DNA of 64,000 nt, from NCBI RefSeq assembly GCF_000508165.1, contig NZ_AYOZ01000062.1, forward strand, positions 1 to 64,000, in the 5' to 3' direction. The first letter of the stretch is position 1; the number at the start of each line of letters is the position of its first letter. A model generated the notes under the pieces. That model did not search any database. It was not told the origin of the DNA and saw only the letters and a program-made list of their open reading frames with translations. The position numbers and the translations under genes were made by a program. Origin of the DNA: Marinomonas profundimaris (lineage in GTDB: Bacteria; Pseudomonadota; Gammaproteobacteria; Pseudomonadales; Marinomonadaceae). This document shows, piece by piece, positions 1 through 11,827 of this stretch.

Positions 1-99
1 AAAACAACATCGTTCGATAAATGATCAAAAACAACCATTTGTGCCCAAAAATCAGCCAGAAATCTAAAGGCAGAAATGCTTTTTTCTAAAACTTATAAC

Positions 100-132
100 A
101 AAAAAGCCCTCTAACCTTGCGATTAAAGAGCT
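100..132 (-). terminator. Intrinsic terminator of purL
   Basis: On the minus strand, arms AGCTCTTTAA and TTAGAGGGCT pair with two G:U wobbles and are followed by a run of U. It lies 36 bases after the purL stop codon. Confidence 0.7.
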
Positions 133-167
133 TTTTGAAGTGAGCCATTACGACTTAATAAGCGATA

Positions 168-3100
168 TTAGCCCAACCATTTTCTCGCGTTCTGGAACAA
201 ACGCAACCATGGTGCTTGCTCTTGCCATTCGCTTGGATGCCAGCTGTGCTGAACCGTACGATAAACACGTTCTGGATGAGGCATCATTATCGTCACACGA
301 CCATCTTCCGACGTCAGTCCCGTCACACCTTGAGCCGATCCGTTCGGATTGAAAGGATACTGCTCTGTTGCTTGGCCGTAGTTATCCACATAACGAAGGG
401 CGATTTGAGAAGAAGACGCTAGCGCCGCCATATCCTGATCGTCACGGTACTCCGTTTGACCTTCACCATGCGCGACGGCGATTGGCATACGAGAACCTTC
501 CATGCCAGCCAGTAAGATAGAGTTCGATTTTTGAACTTCAACTTGCACTAGACGCGCCTCAAACTGAGACGATTGGTTACGAACAAATTTTGGCCAATGC
601 TCTGCACCTGGAATAAGCTCATGCAAGTTCGACAACATCTGACACCCATTACACACACCGAGCGTGAAAGTATCAGGACGATTGAAGAAGGATTCAAACT
701 GCTCGCGTGCCACCGGGTTGAAAAGAATAGACTTCGCCCAACCTTCGCCCGCACCTAATACGTCACCGTATGAGAAACCACCACAAGCAACCAAACCACT
801 GAAATCGGTCAATCTTGTACGACCAGACAAAATATCACTCATGTGAACATCAACTGGTGTGAAGCCTGCCTTATGGAATGCTGCCGCCATTTCGACTTGA
901 CCATTTACACCTTGCTCACGCAATACAGCGATTTTAGGCTTAACACCAGAAGCAATGAAAGCCGCAACAATGTCTTCGTTTTGGTCAAAACTCACCGATG
1001 CCGACAAACCGGGGTCTTTTGCATCTAGCAAGCTGTCAAATTCTTGCTGCGCAGAATCGGGGTTGTCACGCAACGCCTGAACACGGTAACTCGTTTCAGA
1101 CCAAACACGCTGCCAATTAATGCGCGTTTCTTCTAACACAGTTTCGCCAGCAAAACGCACACGAATATTGTCATCACCAGAAAGTGCCGCAATAGGAGAA
1201 ACGGCAACACCCACTTTTGCGTAAGCAGCCACAATACTCGCCACATCCGCTTCATTCACCTGAACCACCGCACCCAGCTCTTCACTGAATAAAGCAGGTG
1301 CCAGTTGAACTCGATCAGAAATTACGTCATCAAGATCAATATTAAGACCCAAATGACTCGCAAAAGACATTTCCGCCAAGGTTGCAAACACACCGCCGTC
1401 GGAACGGTCATGGTATGCCAACAACTTACCTTCCGCATTTAATGCTTGAGTCGTGTCAAAGAAGCCGGCCAATGTTGCGGCATCGTCCACATCTGGTGCT
1501 TGCTGCCCCAACTTATTGTAAACCTGAGCAATAACAGAACCACCAAGGCGATTCTGGCCTGCACCCAAATCGATCAACAACAAACGCGTATCGGCTTTGT
1601 TTTGAAGCTCTGGCGTCAATGTTTTACGAACATCAGAAACCGGCGCAAACGCCGTAATCACCAAAGACAATGGCGACGTCACCGCTTTTTCTTCGCCATT
1701 TTCTTTCCATACGGTTTTCATCGACATGGAGTCTTTACCAACCGGAATGGCAATGTCCAATGCAGGGCACAATTCCATACCGACGGCTTTTACCGTTTGA
1801 TAAAGCTTTTCGTCTTCGCCTTCATGGCCTGCCGCGGCCATCCAGTTTGCGGACAATTTAATGTGACGACGCTTAGTCACCAATGACGCGGCCAAATTGG
1901 TTAGCGCTTCACCGACCGCCATACGACCAGATGCTGGTGCATCAAGCAATGCAATCGGCGTACGCTCGCCCATGGTCATCGCTTCACCTGTGTAGCTTTC
2001 TAATGACGACGTTGTCACAGCAACATCGGCAACAGGCACCTGCCAAGGACCGACCATTTGATCGCGAGCAACCATACCGGTAATCGAGCGGTCACCAATG
2101 GTAATCAAGAAGTTCTTACTCGCCACGGTTGGTAAGCTCAACACACGATTTGCCGCATCAGAAAGATCCACGTCCACCGCAGTGAAATCATCACCAGCGA
2201 TAACCGCTTTTGTTGCTTCACGGTGCATCTTAGGTGCTTTTCCGAACAAAACAGACATTGGCAAATCAACAGGCTTATTATTGAAATGCTCATCGGCGAC
2301 TTCTAAATGCATTTCTTCTTTGGCTTCACCAACAATGGCGAAAGGACAACGTTCGCGCTCACAAATGGCCGTGAATTCTGCAACCCGATCGGGAGAAACT
2401 GCCATCACGTAACGCTCTTGCGATTCGTTACACCAAATTTCTAACGGTGACATGCCCGGTTCATCATTTAACACTTTGCGCAAATCAAAACTGCCGCCAC
2501 GTTCTCCGTCTTTTACTAATTCAGGCAACGCGTTAGACAAACCACCAGCACCTACATCGTGAATAAAGCTGATTGGGTTTTCGTCACCAAGCTGCCAACA
2601 ACGGTCGATCACTTCCTGACAACGACGTTCCATTTCTGGATTGCCACGTTGTACAGACGCAAAATCAAGATCTTCGTTGCCATCTGCAGACGCCATAGAA
2701 GACGCTGCACCGCCACCAAGACCGATCAACATAGCGGGGCCGCCCAGCACGATCAGTTTAGCGCCGACTTTAATTTCTTTTTTCTCAACATGCTCACGAC
2801 GAATATTCCCCATACCACCTGCCAACATAATCGGCTTATGGTAACCGCGTACTTCTTCTTGAGAAGCGCCTTGGATTTTTTGTTCGTAAGTACGGAAATA
2901 ACCCAACAAGTTTGGGCGACCAAATTCGTTGTTGAATGCCGCGCCACCAATAGGACCTTCGATCATGATATCCAAAGGCGTGACGATACGAGAAGGCTTG
3001 CCGTAGTCGCTTTCCCAAGGCTGTTCAAAACCAGGGATCTTAAGGTCAGAAACTGTGTAACCACTCAAACCTGCTTTGGGTTTTGAGCCGATACCTGTCG

Positions 3101-4067
3101 CGCCTTCATCACGAATCTCACCACCAGAACCCGTAGCTGCTCCTGAAAAAGGTGAAATAGCCGTTGGGTGGTTATGCGTTTCAACCTTCATCAAGATATC
3201 GATGTTTTCTTGGCTGAAATCGTATTCACACGAACCCGGCGCTGGAAAAAAACGGCCCGCGAAGTTACCTTCCATGACCGCTGCGTTGTCTTTATAAGCC
3301 GACAAGGTGCCATCAGGATTGTGTTCGTGTGTGTTCTTGATCATTTTGAACAAAGAACGCTCTTGCTCTTCGCCATCAATGGTCCAAGACGCATTGAAGA
3401 TTTTATGACGACAATGCTCTGAGTTTGCCTGAGCAAACATCATCAATTCGATGTCGATTGGGTTACGACCCAATTCAACGAATGACTCAACAAGGTAATC
3501 AATTTCGTCTTCCGCCAGTGCCAGACCCAACGTTTGGTTTGCCTCAACCAACGCTGCGCGGCCACCGCCGAGTACATCAATACTGGTCATCGGTGCTGGA
3601 TCTGCATGAGAAAACATGTCAGAAGCGTCGCTCAATGCCGGAAGCACGCTTTCTGTCATACGGTCATGCAACATCATCGACAACAAATCCAACTCTTCAA
3701 GCGTTAACGCTGCCGAGCTATGAATAAAATATTCCACCCCGCGTTCAACGCGAGAGACGGCCGCTAGACCACAGTTATGAAGAATATCGGTTGCTTTCGA
3801 TGACCAAGGTGAAATCGTACCCAAACGAGGAACGACTAAAACGCTTTGATCAGATGAACTGACTTGGGAGGATTTAGGACCGTAGGCCAAAGCACGTTGT
3901 AGAACAGTGTTCTGTTCAGACGTCAGCGTTTGATTATCAGCCAGCTCCACGAAATGGAGAAATTGAGCATCGACATCTGTAACAGTCGCGACAGATGCTT
4001 GCATATTGGCTAATAACTTTGCCTTGCGAAACGCAGATAGCGCAGCGGAACCATGCAGAGTTAGCAT
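168..4067 (-). CDS. purL: Phosphoribosylformylglycinamidine synthase (FGAM synthase)
   Basis: Fourth step of de novo purine synthesis: FGAR + glutamine + ATP gives FGAM. At 1299 residues it is the large single-chain gammaproteobacterial form (about 1295 residues in E. coli). Seen: a synthetase core with [10 protein letters not shown] and the glycine-rich segments of the two AIRS-like halves, then a C-terminal class I glutaminase with the nucleophile in GVCNGCQM (Cys near 1139) and the His/Glu pair in PHPERVYR (near 1264-1266). It is a single gene, read away from tadA, with its own terminator. The upstream gap (4068-4183) has an 8-base inverted repeat TTGCCTCA/TGAGGCAA with a long loop, of unknown meaning. 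Confidence 0.98.
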   Translation of the reverse strand: MLTLHGSAALSAFRKAKLLANMQASVATVTDVDAQFLHFVELADNQTLTSEQNTVLQRALAYGPKSSQVSSSDQSVLVVPRLGTISPWSSKATDILHNCGLAAVSRVERGVEYFIHSSAALTLEELDLLSMMLHDRMTESVLPALSDASDMFSHADPAPMTSIDVLGGGRAALVEANQTLGLALAEDEIDYLVESFVELGRNPIDIELMMFAQANSEHCRHKIFNASWTIDGEEQERSLFKMIKNTHEHNPDGTLSAYKDNAAVMEGNFAGRFFPAPGSCEYDFSQENIDILMKVETHNHPTAISPFSGAATGSGGEIRDEGATGIGSKPKAGLSGYTVSDLKIPGFEQPWESDYGKPSRIVTPLDIMIEGPIGGAAFNNEFGRPNLLGYFRTYEQKIQGASQEEVRGYHKPIMLAGGMGNIRREHVEKKEIKVGAKLIVLGGPAMLIGLGGGAASSMASADGNEDLDFASVQRGNPEMERRCQEVIDRCWQLGDENPISFIHDVGAGGLSNALPELVKDGERGGSFDLRKVLNDEPGMSPLEIWCNESQERYVMAVSPDRVAEFTAICERERCPFAIVGEAKEEMHLEVADEHFNNKPVDLPMSVLFGKAPKMHREATKAVIAGDDFTAVDVDLSDAANRVLSLPTVASKNFLITIGDRSITGMVARDQMVGPWQVPVADVAVTTSSLESYTGEAMTMGERTPIALLDAPASGRMAVGEALTNLAASLVTKRRHIKLSANWMAAAGHEGEDEKLYQTVKAVGMELCPALDIAIPVGKDSMSMKTVWKENGEEKAVTSPLSLVITAFAPVSDVRKTLTPELQNKADTRLLLIDLGAGQNRLGGSVIAQVYNKLGQQAPDVDDAATLAGFFDTTQALNAEGKLLAYHDRSDGGVFATLAEMSFASHLGLNIDLDDVISDRVQLAPALFSEELGAVVQVNEADVASIVAAYAKVGVAVSPIAALSGDDNIRVRFAGETVLEETRINWQRVWSETSYRVQALRDNPDSAQQEFDSLLDAKDPGLSASVSFDQNEDIVAAFIASGVKPKIAVLREQGVNGQVEMAAAFHKAGFTPVDVHMSDILSGRTRLTDFSGLVACGGFSYGDVLGAGEGWAKSILFNPVAREQFESFFNRPDTFTLGVCNGCQMLSNLHELIPGAEHWPKFVRNQSSQFEARLVQVEVQKSNSILLAGMEGSRMPIAVAHGEGQTEYRDDQDMAALASSSQIALRYVDNYGQATEQYPFNPNGSAQGVTGLTSEDGRVTIMMPHPERVYRTVQHSWHPSEWQEQAPWLRLFQNARKWLG

Positions 4068-4183
4068 GTTGAGTATTGCCTCACTTGGTAGTTTTGGGGA
4101 AATGGTGGGGTATTTTAAATCAATGAGGCAAATAGAGGCCAGCAGAGTATGAATTTTCTACACAAAATGAGCGAATAAGTTAC

Positions 4184-4672
4184 TTAAATCGCCTTTTTCG
4201 CTTGTTCTTTGAGCTTCTTCTTTTGCTCACGGCGGTATTGAAAGAAATGTGTCAGTTGAGCAGACGCTGTTTCCGCCAACACACCAGATGACACCGTCAC
4301 CTTATGATTAAGAAAAGGCGCATCAAAAAATTGCCCCTGACTTTCCACCACGCCACTTTTCGGTTCCGTCGCGGCATACACAACGCGATCAATACGAGAG
4401 TGAATGATTGCACCGGCACACATCGAACAAGGCTCTAACGTGACATACAGAGTGGCACCCGGTAAACGATAGTTGTTCATATTTTTGCAAGCCATGCGAA
4501 TCGCTTGAATTTCCGCGTGTGCCGTCGGATCACTCAAAGAGATTGGCGCATTGAACCCTTCGCCAATCACTTCATCATTTAATACGACAATCGCCCCCAC
4601 TGGAATCTCACTTTCCAATGCGGCTTTCTCCGCCAGCGCCAGCGCTTGCGTCATCCAGTATTGATCTTTCAT
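4184..4672 (-). CDS. tadA: tRNA(adenine34) deaminase
   Basis: Converts the wobble adenosine of tRNA-Arg(ACG) to inosine; zinc-dependent cytidine deaminase fold, cytosolic. Seen: the zinc and catalytic motifs HAEIQAIR (proton-shuttle Glu) and PCSMCAGAI (two Cys ligands); 162 residues is normal for TadA. The Lys-rich C-terminal tail (EQKKKLKEQAKKAI) would suit RNA contact. It lies between purL and a divergent CBS-domain gene and is transcribed with purL's strand, without overlap. Confidence 0.95.
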   Translation of the reverse strand: MKDQYWMTQALALAEKAALESEIPVGAIVVLNDEVIGEGFNAPISLSDPTAHAEIQAIRMACKNMNNYRLPGATLYVTLEPCSMCAGAIIHSRIDRVVYAATEPKSGVVESQGQFFDAPFLNHKVTVSSGVLAETASAQLTHFFQYRREQKKKLKEQAKKAI

Positions 4673-4800
4673 TCTTGATCTACCTCAAGGCGGCTATACT
4701 TTCTCTAAGGCATAATCGCCTTCCATACATAATTGCCATTATTGCGTAATCCGCTCTACACTAAAATTCAACGCGACAATAAAAACAAGGAGTTCTGTTT

Positions 4801-5223
4801 ATGCGCACTGTAGCTGATTTAATGATTACCAACTTAGTGACATTGAAAGAAAATGATTCGTTAGCGAAAGCCAAAGAGTTAATGCATGAAAAAAACATTC
4901 GAAACATTCCTATCGTCGACGACGAGGGAGAATGCGTGGGCATGCTAACGCAACGAGAATATTTACGTCATGCCTTTCATTTGGTTAGTCAGTTCGGCAC
5001 ACAACTACTACTCAAAAAGGAACAACAAACCCCCATCGCGAATGCCATGAACAAAGACATATTAACCGTTAGCCCTGAAACAGACTTAGACATGGCAGCC
5101 GAGTTTTTCATTGAAAACAAGTACGGATGCCTACCAGTCACACAAAATGGCAAACTCGTCGGCATCCTTACTCCGGTAGATTTCGTAAAACTCGCCCACA
5201 AGATGCTAAAAGGATCTGCGTAG
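4801..5223 (+). CDS. Tandem CBS-domain protein
   Basis: A 140-residue protein that is essentially two CBS motifs (about 1-60 and 75-138), with no attached catalytic or membrane domain. Such Bateman modules bind adenine nucleotides and act as sensors or partners of other proteins; the partner cannot be read from the sequence. Typical CBS phrases are seen: 'RNIPIVDDEGECVGMLT' and 'GCLPVTQNGKLVGILT'. A strong ribosome-binding site (AAGGAG, 8 bases before the ATG) supports the start. Divergent from tadA and convergent with the cold-shock-like gene. Confidence 0.8.
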   Translation: MRTVADLMITNLVTLKENDSLAKAKELMHEKNIRNIPIVDDEGECVGMLTQREYLRHAFHLVSQFGTQLLLKKEQQTPIANAMNKDILTVSPETDLDMAAEFFIENKYGCLPVTQNGKLVGILTPVDFVKLAHKMLKGSA

Positions 5224-5242
5224 GCAAAGCGCTTTCAAACCA

Positions 5243-5482
5243 TCAATGAGAGACAGAGGCCGCCAATTGCGCCTCTTTCTCTATCTGAACCTCGATCGCC
5301 TGTAATCCAAAATCTGTATCTGACAAACAAAAACTTACCGCCTGCCCTTTTCTAAGTGTTTTATGACCATCACAGGCAATCGATTTATAATGAACGAAAA
5401 CATCGCTGTCTTCTTCTCTTTTAATAAACCCCAAGCCCTTAGCGTCGTTAAACCACTTAACTTTTCCGGTTAATCGTTCCAT
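5243..5482 (-). CDS. Cold-shock-domain protein (CspA-like)
   Basis: A 79-residue single-stranded nucleic-acid binding protein. Seen: the opening GKVKWFNDAKGLGFI, RNP1-like KGLGFI and RNP2-like VFVHY. The C-terminal half is less typical: family members usually read KTLxEGQxVxF and end in AxNV, whereas here the sequence is KTLRKGQAVSFCLSDTDFG and a QIEKEAQLAASVSH tail. It is therefore a divergent paralogue rather than the main cold-inducible CspA. The start has GAGG upstream. The role (RNA chaperone or stationary-phase CspD-like) is not decided by the sequence. Confidence 0.85.
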   Translation of the reverse strand: MERLTGKVKWFNDAKGLGFIKREEDSDVFVHYKSIACDGHKTLRKGQAVSFCLSDTDFGLQAIEVQIEKEAQLAASVSH

Positions 5483-5563
5483 AACTTTTTCGCCTCTTTT
5501 CTTATTTTTATTAAAGTAAGCGTGAAATCAGAGAAGCGACAATCACATCTCTGATTTCTATTT

Positions 5564-8347
5564 TTACAAAGACTTGATGCTTGTCTTTTGTTCTTCTAGC
5601 TTATTCACTGCTAACTGCAAGTCATCACACTTAGCGCGTTCTTTATCGACCACTTCAACTGGCGCCTTCGCCACAAAGCTTGCGTTAGAAAGCTTGCCTT
5701 GTATACGCTGCAATTCTTTTGATGCTTTATCAATTTCTTTTTGCAAACGCGCCAATTCGGCGTCTTTATCAATTAAGCCGGCCATTGGAACCAATACTTC
5801 CATATCGCCCACCAAAGCCGTTGCCGACATCGGCGCTTCATCACCGACTTCTAGCCACGTTACTGTGTCCAGCTTAGCCAATGTCTGTAAGAACGTTAAG
5901 TTAGCATCAAGACGCGCTTTATCTTGATCCGATCCATTTCGACACAAAATAGCCAACGGCTTCGAAGGGGAAATGTTCATTTCACCACGAATATTACGAA
6001 TACCTTCAATCACACCTTTCAGCCACTCAACATCCGCTTCAGCGTCAGCGTCTTTTTTCGCTTCTTCAGCCACAGGATACTGGCTTAGCATAATCGTCTC
6101 GCCAGTGACGCCAGCCAAAGGCGCAACGCGCTGCCAAATTTCTTCGGTTAAAAATGGCATCATAGGGTGAGCAAGGCGCAGGAAAGCTTCCAAGACACGA
6201 ACCAAGGTACGACGAGTACCGGTTAATTGTGCAGCGGTTGCATTTTCATCCCAAAGTACAGGCTTAGACAATTCCAAATACCAATCACAGTATTCGTGCC
6301 ACATAAATTCGTACAGCGCTTGCGCCGCTAAATCAAAGCGATGCGTATCGAAAGCGCGATTCACTGCGTCTTCCGCGTGCTGTAATCGAGAAACAATCCA
6401 TTTATCAGCAAGAGACAACTCAACGTCTGCGCCGTTTTGGCCGCAATCTTGATCTTCCGTGTTCATCAAGACATAACGTGTCGCGTTCCAAATTTTGTTA
6501 CAGAAATTACGGTAACCTTCTAAACGATTCAGATCGAACTTAATATCACGACCACCCGACGCCAACGAGCAAAGGGTAAAGCGCAATGCGTCCGTACCGT
6601 AAGCTTGAATGCCTTCCGGGTATGTCTCGCGGGTGTTTTTCTCAACCTTTGCCGCCAAACGTGGTTGCATCATGCCGTACGTGCGTTTTTCAACCAAAGA
6701 TTCAATATCGATACCGTTAATCAAATCCAATGGATCGATCACGTTACCTTTGGACTTCGACATTTTATCGCCACGCTCATCACGTATAAGCCCCGTAATG
6801 TAGACCGTTTTAAAGGGTACTTTATTGGTAAACTTCAGTGTCATCATGATCATTCTGGCAACCCAGAAGAAAATGATATCGAAGCCTGTCACCAGCACAT
6901 CAGACTCACTAAATTCAGCAAAGTCTTGAGTTTCTTCCGGCCAACCTTGTGTTGCAAAGGTCCACAATGCAGACGAAAACCACGTATCTAGCACATCTTC
7001 GTCTTGAGTAAGCTCAACGTCTGCGCCAAGACTGTATTTCGTCCGCACTTCCGCTTCGTCTTTGCCTACGTAGAATTTACCATCAGCATCGTACCAAGCG
7101 GGAATTTGATGCCCCCACCAAAGCTGACGAGAAATACACCAATCGTTTAGGTCACGCATCCAAGCAAAATAGGTGTTTTCCCACTGTTTAGGCACAAACT
7201 GAATGTCGCCATTTTCCACAGCTTCGATTGCCGGTTTGGCTAAGGTCTCAACAGCCACATACCATTGCTGTGTCAAGTAAGGTTCGATGACCGTATTACC
7301 ACGTTCGCCACGAGGCACTTTTAATTTATGATCCGCGACTTTTTCTAACAACCCAAGCGCATCAAAATCCGCAACGACGGCTTTACGCGCATCAAAACGA
7401 TCCATACCACGATATTTTTCTGGCGCAGTATCATTTATCGCCGCATCGTCCGTTAGAATATTAATCAACGGCATGTCGTGACGTTTGCCAACTTCATAGT
7501 CATTAAAGTCGTGTGCAGGGGTGATTTTTACACAACCCGTACCAAATTCTTTGTCTACGTATTCATCCGCCACAATCGGAATACGACGACCCACCAGTGG
7601 TAACTCAACAAATTTACCAACAAGCGCAGTGAATCGCTCATCATCTGGCGCCACAGCCACAGCCGCATCACCAAACATGGTTTCAGGACGCGTGGTTGCC
7701 ACCACAATGTAATTTTTTCCGTCGGCTGTTTTTACGCCGTCCGCCAATGGGTAGCGGAAATACCACATGAAGCCATTCTCTTCTTCCGAGATCACTTCCA
7801 AATCAGAAATCGCAGTATGAAGCACTGGATCCCAGTTAACCAAGCGCTGGCCACGGTAAATAATGCCTTCGTCATAGAGGCGAACAAACACCTCTTGAAC
7901 CGCAGCAGACATACCTGGGTCCATAGTGAAACGTTCTTTATCCCACGCAACAGAGTCACCTAGAACACGCATTTGATCAGAAATAGTACCGCCTGATTGC
8001 GCTTTCCAATCCCAAACTTTTTCTAGAAATTTTTCACGACCAAGATCATGGCGAGTCACATTCTGAGCGGCCAATTGGCGCTCAACGACCATTTGTGTGG
8101 CAATACCTGCATGGTCACAACCCGGTTGCCACAATGTGCGGCTGCCTTTCATTCGTTCACGACGAATCATGGCATCCATTAAGGTATGCTGAAACGCATG
8201 CCCCATGTGCAAACTGCCCGTGACGTTTGGCGGTGGAATCATGATGGAGAAAGGTGAACCGTTGCCTTGAGGGGTGAAATAGCCGCCCTCTTCCCAACGT
8301 TTATAAATAGGCTGTTCAATACTCTGAGGTTGGTAGGTCTTTTCCAT
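5564..8347 (-). CDS. valS: Valyl-tRNA synthetase
   Basis: Charges tRNA-Val with valine and edits threonine. 927 residues, class I synthetase. Seen: the HIGH-type motif in [13 protein letters not shown] (about 41-53), the KMSKS signature in [13 protein letters not shown], an editing insert between them, an anticodon-binding domain, and a C-terminal Lys/Glu-rich coiled coil ([20 protein letters not shown] onward), the usual ValS arm. The pepA/small protein/valS arrangement on one strand resembles Pseudomonas, where holC also sits in this stretch. Confidence 0.98.
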   Translation of the reverse strand: MEKTYQPQSIEQPIYKRWEEGGYFTPQGNGSPFSIMIPPPNVTGSLHMGHAFQHTLMDAMIRRERMKGSRTLWQPGCDHAGIATQMVVERQLAAQNVTRHDLGREKFLEKVWDWKAQSGGTISDQMRVLGDSVAWDKERFTMDPGMSAAVQEVFVRLYDEGIIYRGQRLVNWDPVLHTAISDLEVISEEENGFMWYFRYPLADGVKTADGKNYIVVATTRPETMFGDAAVAVAPDDERFTALVGKFVELPLVGRRIPIVADEYVDKEFGTGCVKITPAHDFNDYEVGKRHDMPLINILTDDAAINDTAPEKYRGMDRFDARKAVVADFDALGLLEKVADHKLKVPRGERGNTVIEPYLTQQWYVAVETLAKPAIEAVENGDIQFVPKQWENTYFAWMRDLNDWCISRQLWWGHQIPAWYDADGKFYVGKDEAEVRTKYSLGADVELTQDEDVLDTWFSSALWTFATQGWPEETQDFAEFSESDVLVTGFDIIFFWVARMIMMTLKFTNKVPFKTVYITGLIRDERGDKMSKSKGNVIDPLDLINGIDIESLVEKRTYGMMQPRLAAKVEKNTRETYPEGIQAYGTDALRFTLCSLASGGRDIKFDLNRLEGYRNFCNKIWNATRYVLMNTEDQDCGQNGADVELSLADKWIVSRLQHAEDAVNRAFDTHRFDLAAQALYEFMWHEYCDWYLELSKPVLWDENATAAQLTGTRRTLVRVLEAFLRLAHPMMPFLTEEIWQRVAPLAGVTGETIMLSQYPVAEEAKKDADAEADVEWLKGVIEGIRNIRGEMNISPSKPLAILCRNGSDQDKARLDANLTFLQTLAKLDTVTWLEVGDEAPMSATALVGDMEVLVPMAGLIDKDAELARLQKEIDKASKELQRIQGKLSNASFVAKAPVEVVDKERAKCDDLQLAVNKLEEQKTSIKSL

Positions 8348-8483
8348 TATGGTGTCTTAAAGCTCTTATGTAGCGGTCAATTTTAATTTGGGGAATTATA
8401 GCGTGTCATACCAAGATAAAGAACAACACACTCACAATTTTGCGGTCAGCGGATACACTCGCCAGACGGCTCACTGCATTCAT

Positions 8484-8882
8484 CTAATCTTTTTTATTCG
8501 TCGCATCAGCGGCATGCAATGCCTGCATCACTTCTGCAACCAACTCAGGCAAGCGTCTTTCAAGCACGCCAGTAATTGTTTTGGCAATCAGCTCGTGCGA
8601 TAAAGACACAGAGGAAACCCTGTCTTCTTTCGGCTCTTCAACGGCCTGCTTTTCACTTTTCATATTCTCTGGCTGAGCCGGAGAATCATCCAAAGACTGA
8701 GTTAAATGCCCTTCCTGACTTGTCGCCAAAGACGCATGATCCGCAACAATATCCATCAAAATAGGAATATCGTCCTGATTACGCAAGGCGGACATCAACG
8801 TTTCTTCATCTGGCTCAAAAACACCATCATCATGCTGAGTGGCTAAATCTGACATAGGAAAAACCATATAGTAAGAAAGCAA
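8484..8882 (-). CDS. Small acidic protein of unknown function between pepA and valS
   Basis: Up to 132 residues; ATG codons 6 and 10 are alternative starts and none has a clear ribosome-binding site (start is open). The N-terminal two thirds are acidic and low in complexity, so probably disordered. The last 40 residues (SHELIAKTITGVLERRLPEL onward) form a plausible amphipathic helix. It occupies the place where related genomes carry holC (DNA polymerase III chi) before valS, but shows no similarity to chi that I can see. It may dock to a partner through the C-terminal helix; function unknown. Confidence 0.6.
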   Translation of the reverse strand: MLSYYMVFPMSDLATQHDDGVFEPDEETLMSALRNQDDIPILMDIVADHASLATSQEGHLTQSLDDSPAQPENMKSEKQAVEEPKEDRVSSVSLSHELIAKTITGVLERRLPELVAEVMQALHAADATNKKD

Positions 8883-9050
8883 AATACAACAATTAAACAG
8901 GGATTCCTGTTCAATCCATCATTTATAGCCCTCAACTTTCGCATTGAAAAACCCAAAAGTCCACCCTATCCAATACAGACAAAGCCCCCAAAGACACAGA
9001 GATAAAAATAACCCCTTGTTCGGGCTAATTTTTCCTCAGAAACGGATCAT

Positions 9051-9084
9051 AAAAAAAGCAGTGACGACGAATCATCACTGCTTT
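9051..9084 (-). terminator. Intrinsic terminator of pepA
   Basis: Perfect 10-base stem AAAGCAGTGA/TCACTGCTTT with a 10-base loop and a U-run on the minus strand, 46 bases after the pepA stop. It separates pepA from the downstream small gene and valS. Confidence 0.85.
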
Positions 9085-9129
9085 AAAAAACCATTTAGCC
9101 ACTTATCACTAAGTCACGATCGGTTTTAC

Positions 9130-10593
9130 TTAGGATACTTTACCCAACAAATAACGCGTCAACAAAGCAACAGGTCGACCACTTGCGCCTTTTGCCGCAC
9201 CGCCAGACCACGCAGTACCTGCGATATCCAAATGTGCCCAAGGATAAGACTCAGTGAAACGAGACAAGAAACACGCCGCTGTCACAGAGCCCGCTTCAGG
9301 GCCACCAATGTTAGCGATATCGGCAAAATTGCTGTCTAGTTGCTGCTGATATTCTTCGTCTAAAGGCATTTGCCAAATTTTATCCGCTGCCGTCTGGCTG
9401 GCCACTTTTAACTCAGTCGCCAACGCATCATTATTGGCGTACATACCCGAGTTCACACTGCCTAGCGCAACAACACACGCTCCTGTCAATGTCGCAATAT
9501 CCACAACGGATTTAGGCGTAAAGCGCTTAATGTATGTCAAGGCATCACACAACACCAATCGACCTTCTGCGTCAGTATTCAAGATCTCTACCGTTTGGCC
9601 CGACATGGTTTTCACGATGTCGCCCGGTTTCGTTGCACGTGCACTCGGCATGTTTTCTGCTGCCGCGATAACCGCCGTAAAGTTCAACTTAGGTTTCAAT
9701 TCACAAATGGTTTTCATTGTGCCGAAAACACTCGCCGCACCACACATGTCGTACTTCATTTCGTCCATTTTTGGACCCGGCTTCAGGGAAATACCACCAG
9801 TGTCAAACGTGATACCTTTGCCTAGTAGAACATGTGGTGCATCGCCTTCTTCACCGCCGCGGTAGTTCATCACGATCAAGTAACTTGGCTGATCGCTTCC
9901 ATACCCTACAGATAACAGGCAATTCATACCCAGCTCATCCATTTTACTTTCATCTAGCAACTCAACACCGATGCCATACTCTTCACCCAACTGCTGAGCC
10001 TGAGATGCCAAATAGCTTGGTGTACACACATTGCCTGGCAGGTTACCAAGTTGACGCGCAAAGGCTGAACCACTCGCGGTTGCCGTACCGATGGTTAACG
10101 CGGCTTCGTCCGCGCCTTCCAACAACAAGTTTGTCACTTTCGTGGCTTTTTCTGCGTCGTCCATTTTGAAGCCAAGGAAATTGTAAAAACCCTCATTCAA
10201 CCACTGAGCAACCAAGGCCAGCGCATCGCTTTGTGAACGATTTTTCAATGCCAAACCTGTCGTTGCAACCGCCACAGAGGCAAATGGCAACCCTTTGATT
10301 TGAGCCGCAATCGCCGCAATCACTTTGCGAGCTTGCATGTCGCTTAACTGAGCCTCTTTTCCGACACCAACCAACAACACCGCCTGTGCGAAATCTTGCG
10401 TCACACCCGGCAACAATAATGTTTGCGCTACTCCGGCTTTAAATACACCAGACTCACGCAACTGAGACACTTGCCCGTTGGCATTCTCATCAATCCACGC
10501 CGTGGATTCTGGAAAAGTTCCTTCACTTGGAACAAAGGCAACAAGCAAATCAGCCTGCACTGTGGATAAGCGATCAAATAACGCCATATTCAT
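9130..10593 (-). CDS. pepA: Leucyl aminopeptidase (M17), also a possible DNA-binding regulator
   Basis: Releases N-terminal residues from peptides with two metal ions; a cytosolic hexamer in the family. 487 residues. Seen: the signature NTDAEGRLVLCDAL and metal-binding segments GKGITFDTGGISLKPG and YDMCGAASV. GAGGG lies 7 bases before the ATG, fixing the start. It diverges from lptFG, the conserved arrangement in Gammaproteobacteria. In E. coli PepA also binds DNA at cer and at carAB; whether this one does so at the carA region of this window is untested. Confidence 0.97.
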   Translation of the reverse strand: MNMALFDRLSTVQADLLVAFVPSEGTFPESTAWIDENANGQVSQLRESGVFKAGVAQTLLLPGVTQDFAQAVLLVGVGKEAQLSDMQARKVIAAIAAQIKGLPFASVAVATTGLALKNRSQSDALALVAQWLNEGFYNFLGFKMDDAEKATKVTNLLLEGADEAALTIGTATASGSAFARQLGNLPGNVCTPSYLASQAQQLGEEYGIGVELLDESKMDELGMNCLLSVGYGSDQPSYLIVMNYRGGEEGDAPHVLLGKGITFDTGGISLKPGPKMDEMKYDMCGAASVFGTMKTICELKPKLNFTAVIAAAENMPSARATKPGDIVKTMSGQTVEILNTDAEGRLVLCDALTYIKRFTPKSVVDIATLTGACVVALGSVNSGMYANNDALATELKVASQTAADKIWQMPLDEEYQQQLDSNFADIANIGGPEAGSVTAACFLSRFTESYPWAHLDIAGTAWSGGAAKGASGRPVALLTRYLLGKVS

Positions 10594-10720
10594 GAAAAAA
10601 CCCTCAAAAAATAACTTTTTAAAAAAAACTGGATAATGTCCTTCTTACCGCGAGATAATGGGGGCTTTAGATGTGTAATCAACTCTACGCTTACAAAGCA
10701 AGATTCATCCAGAGGTGACT

Positions 10721-11827
10721 TTGAGACTATTCAGATACTTAGCGAAAGAAGTGCTGGTGTCAACAGCTGGCGTGACGCTAATTTTATTGCTCGTTATTCT
10801 AAGCGGACGTTTTTCATTTTATTTAGGCCGTATTGCCGAAGGCAAAATGACCTTCGAATTTTTATTCGTGATCCTTGGCTATCACATTCCCAGCTTTATA
10901 CAGATGATTTTGCCTTTGGCATTTTTCCTATCTCTTTTATTAGCGTTCGGTCGTTTATACATAGAAAATGAAATGGCCGTTCTGTTTTCCAGCGGCATAA
11001 GCAAAATGAAACTGGCCGCTTACACACTGGGCATAGCGTGCATTATCAGCCTCGCCAGCGCATCGATTAATTTTTGGCTTGCGCCATTCAGTGAATATCG
11101 AGCCGCAGAAGCTTCCCAAGAACAAAACAAACTCTCTGCTTTTGATTTTCTTTTACCGGGACGCTTCGAGGGCAGCGGACAACGCACAACTTATATAGAC
11201 AGTTTCACACCAAATGAAGGCTGGATGAATCAAATATTTTTATCCGATGTAGTACGTAAAAAAGGCATCAATATACCGGTACAAACATTTGCATCCTACG
11301 CAGAACAAATACGCATCAGCTCAGAAGGCAACCAAAGCTACCTTGTTTTCAAAAATGGCACTCGCTACGAAGGAAAACCCGGCACAGCCAATTATCGTAT
11401 TACCCAATTTGACACTTACGCCGTACGAATGGAAACAGAAGACAACAGCGTCATCGATGCGCCTTACACACAAAGCACGCTCAAGTTGATCAACAGCAAC
11501 AATTTATTAGAACAAATAGAGTTACAGTGGCGGATCTCGTTGGTGGTCATCATCCCAATTCTTGCCATCATCGGGCTTTCTTTAAGCCAAGTGAATCCAA
11601 GGCAAGGTCGTTTCTTTAAAATGCTGCCTGCTATCTTGCTCATGATTCTATACATCGCACTCCTCATTTGGGGGAGAACAGGTTTAGAGAAAGGCAAACT
11701 ACCGATTCAATTTGGCTTATGGTGGATACATGGCATCTTCGCATTGATCGCGGCGGCGCTGTTCCTCCAATACAATCAAGTCTTTGAGCGCCGCAAAGCC
11801 AAGTTACCACAGAGCAAATACAAATGA
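10721..11827 (+). CDS. lptF: LPS export permease LptF
   Basis: One half of the LptB2FG transporter that extracts lipopolysaccharide from the inner membrane. Six membrane helices: two to three at the N-terminus, a periplasmic beta-jellyroll domain (about 130-260), then three to four helices at the C-terminus. I place the start at the TTG at 10721 (368 residues): AGAGG at 10711-10715 is 5 bases upstream, whereas the GTG at 10715 overlaps that site. Followed by lptG with a 4-base ATGA overlap. Confidence 0.95.
   Translation: MRLFRYLAKEVLVSTAGVTLILLLVILSGRFSFYLGRIAEGKMTFEFLFVILGYHIPSFIQMILPLAFFLSLLLAFGRLYIENEMAVLFSSGISKMKLAAYTLGIACIISLASASINFWLAPFSEYRAAEASQEQNKLSAFDFLLPGRFEGSGQRTTYIDSFTPNEGWMNQIFLSDVVRKKGINIPVQTFASYAEQIRISSEGNQSYLVFKNGTRYEGKPGTANYRITQFDTYAVRMETEDNSVIDAPYTQSTLKLINSNNLLEQIELQWRISLVVIIPILAIIGLSLSQVNPRQGRFFKMLPAILLMILYIALLIWGRTGLEKGKLPIQFGLWWIHGIFALIAAALFLQYNQVFERRKAKLPQSKYK

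Noticed and set aside
1446-1886. 146-residue open frame opposite purL
   Set aside because: It lies wholly inside purL on the other strand, has no ribosome-binding site, and its composition is that of an antisense reading of a conserved gene.
2559-3086. 175-residue open frame opposite purL
   Set aside because: Antisense shadow of purL with a Cys/His/Arg-rich composition and no recognisable domain.
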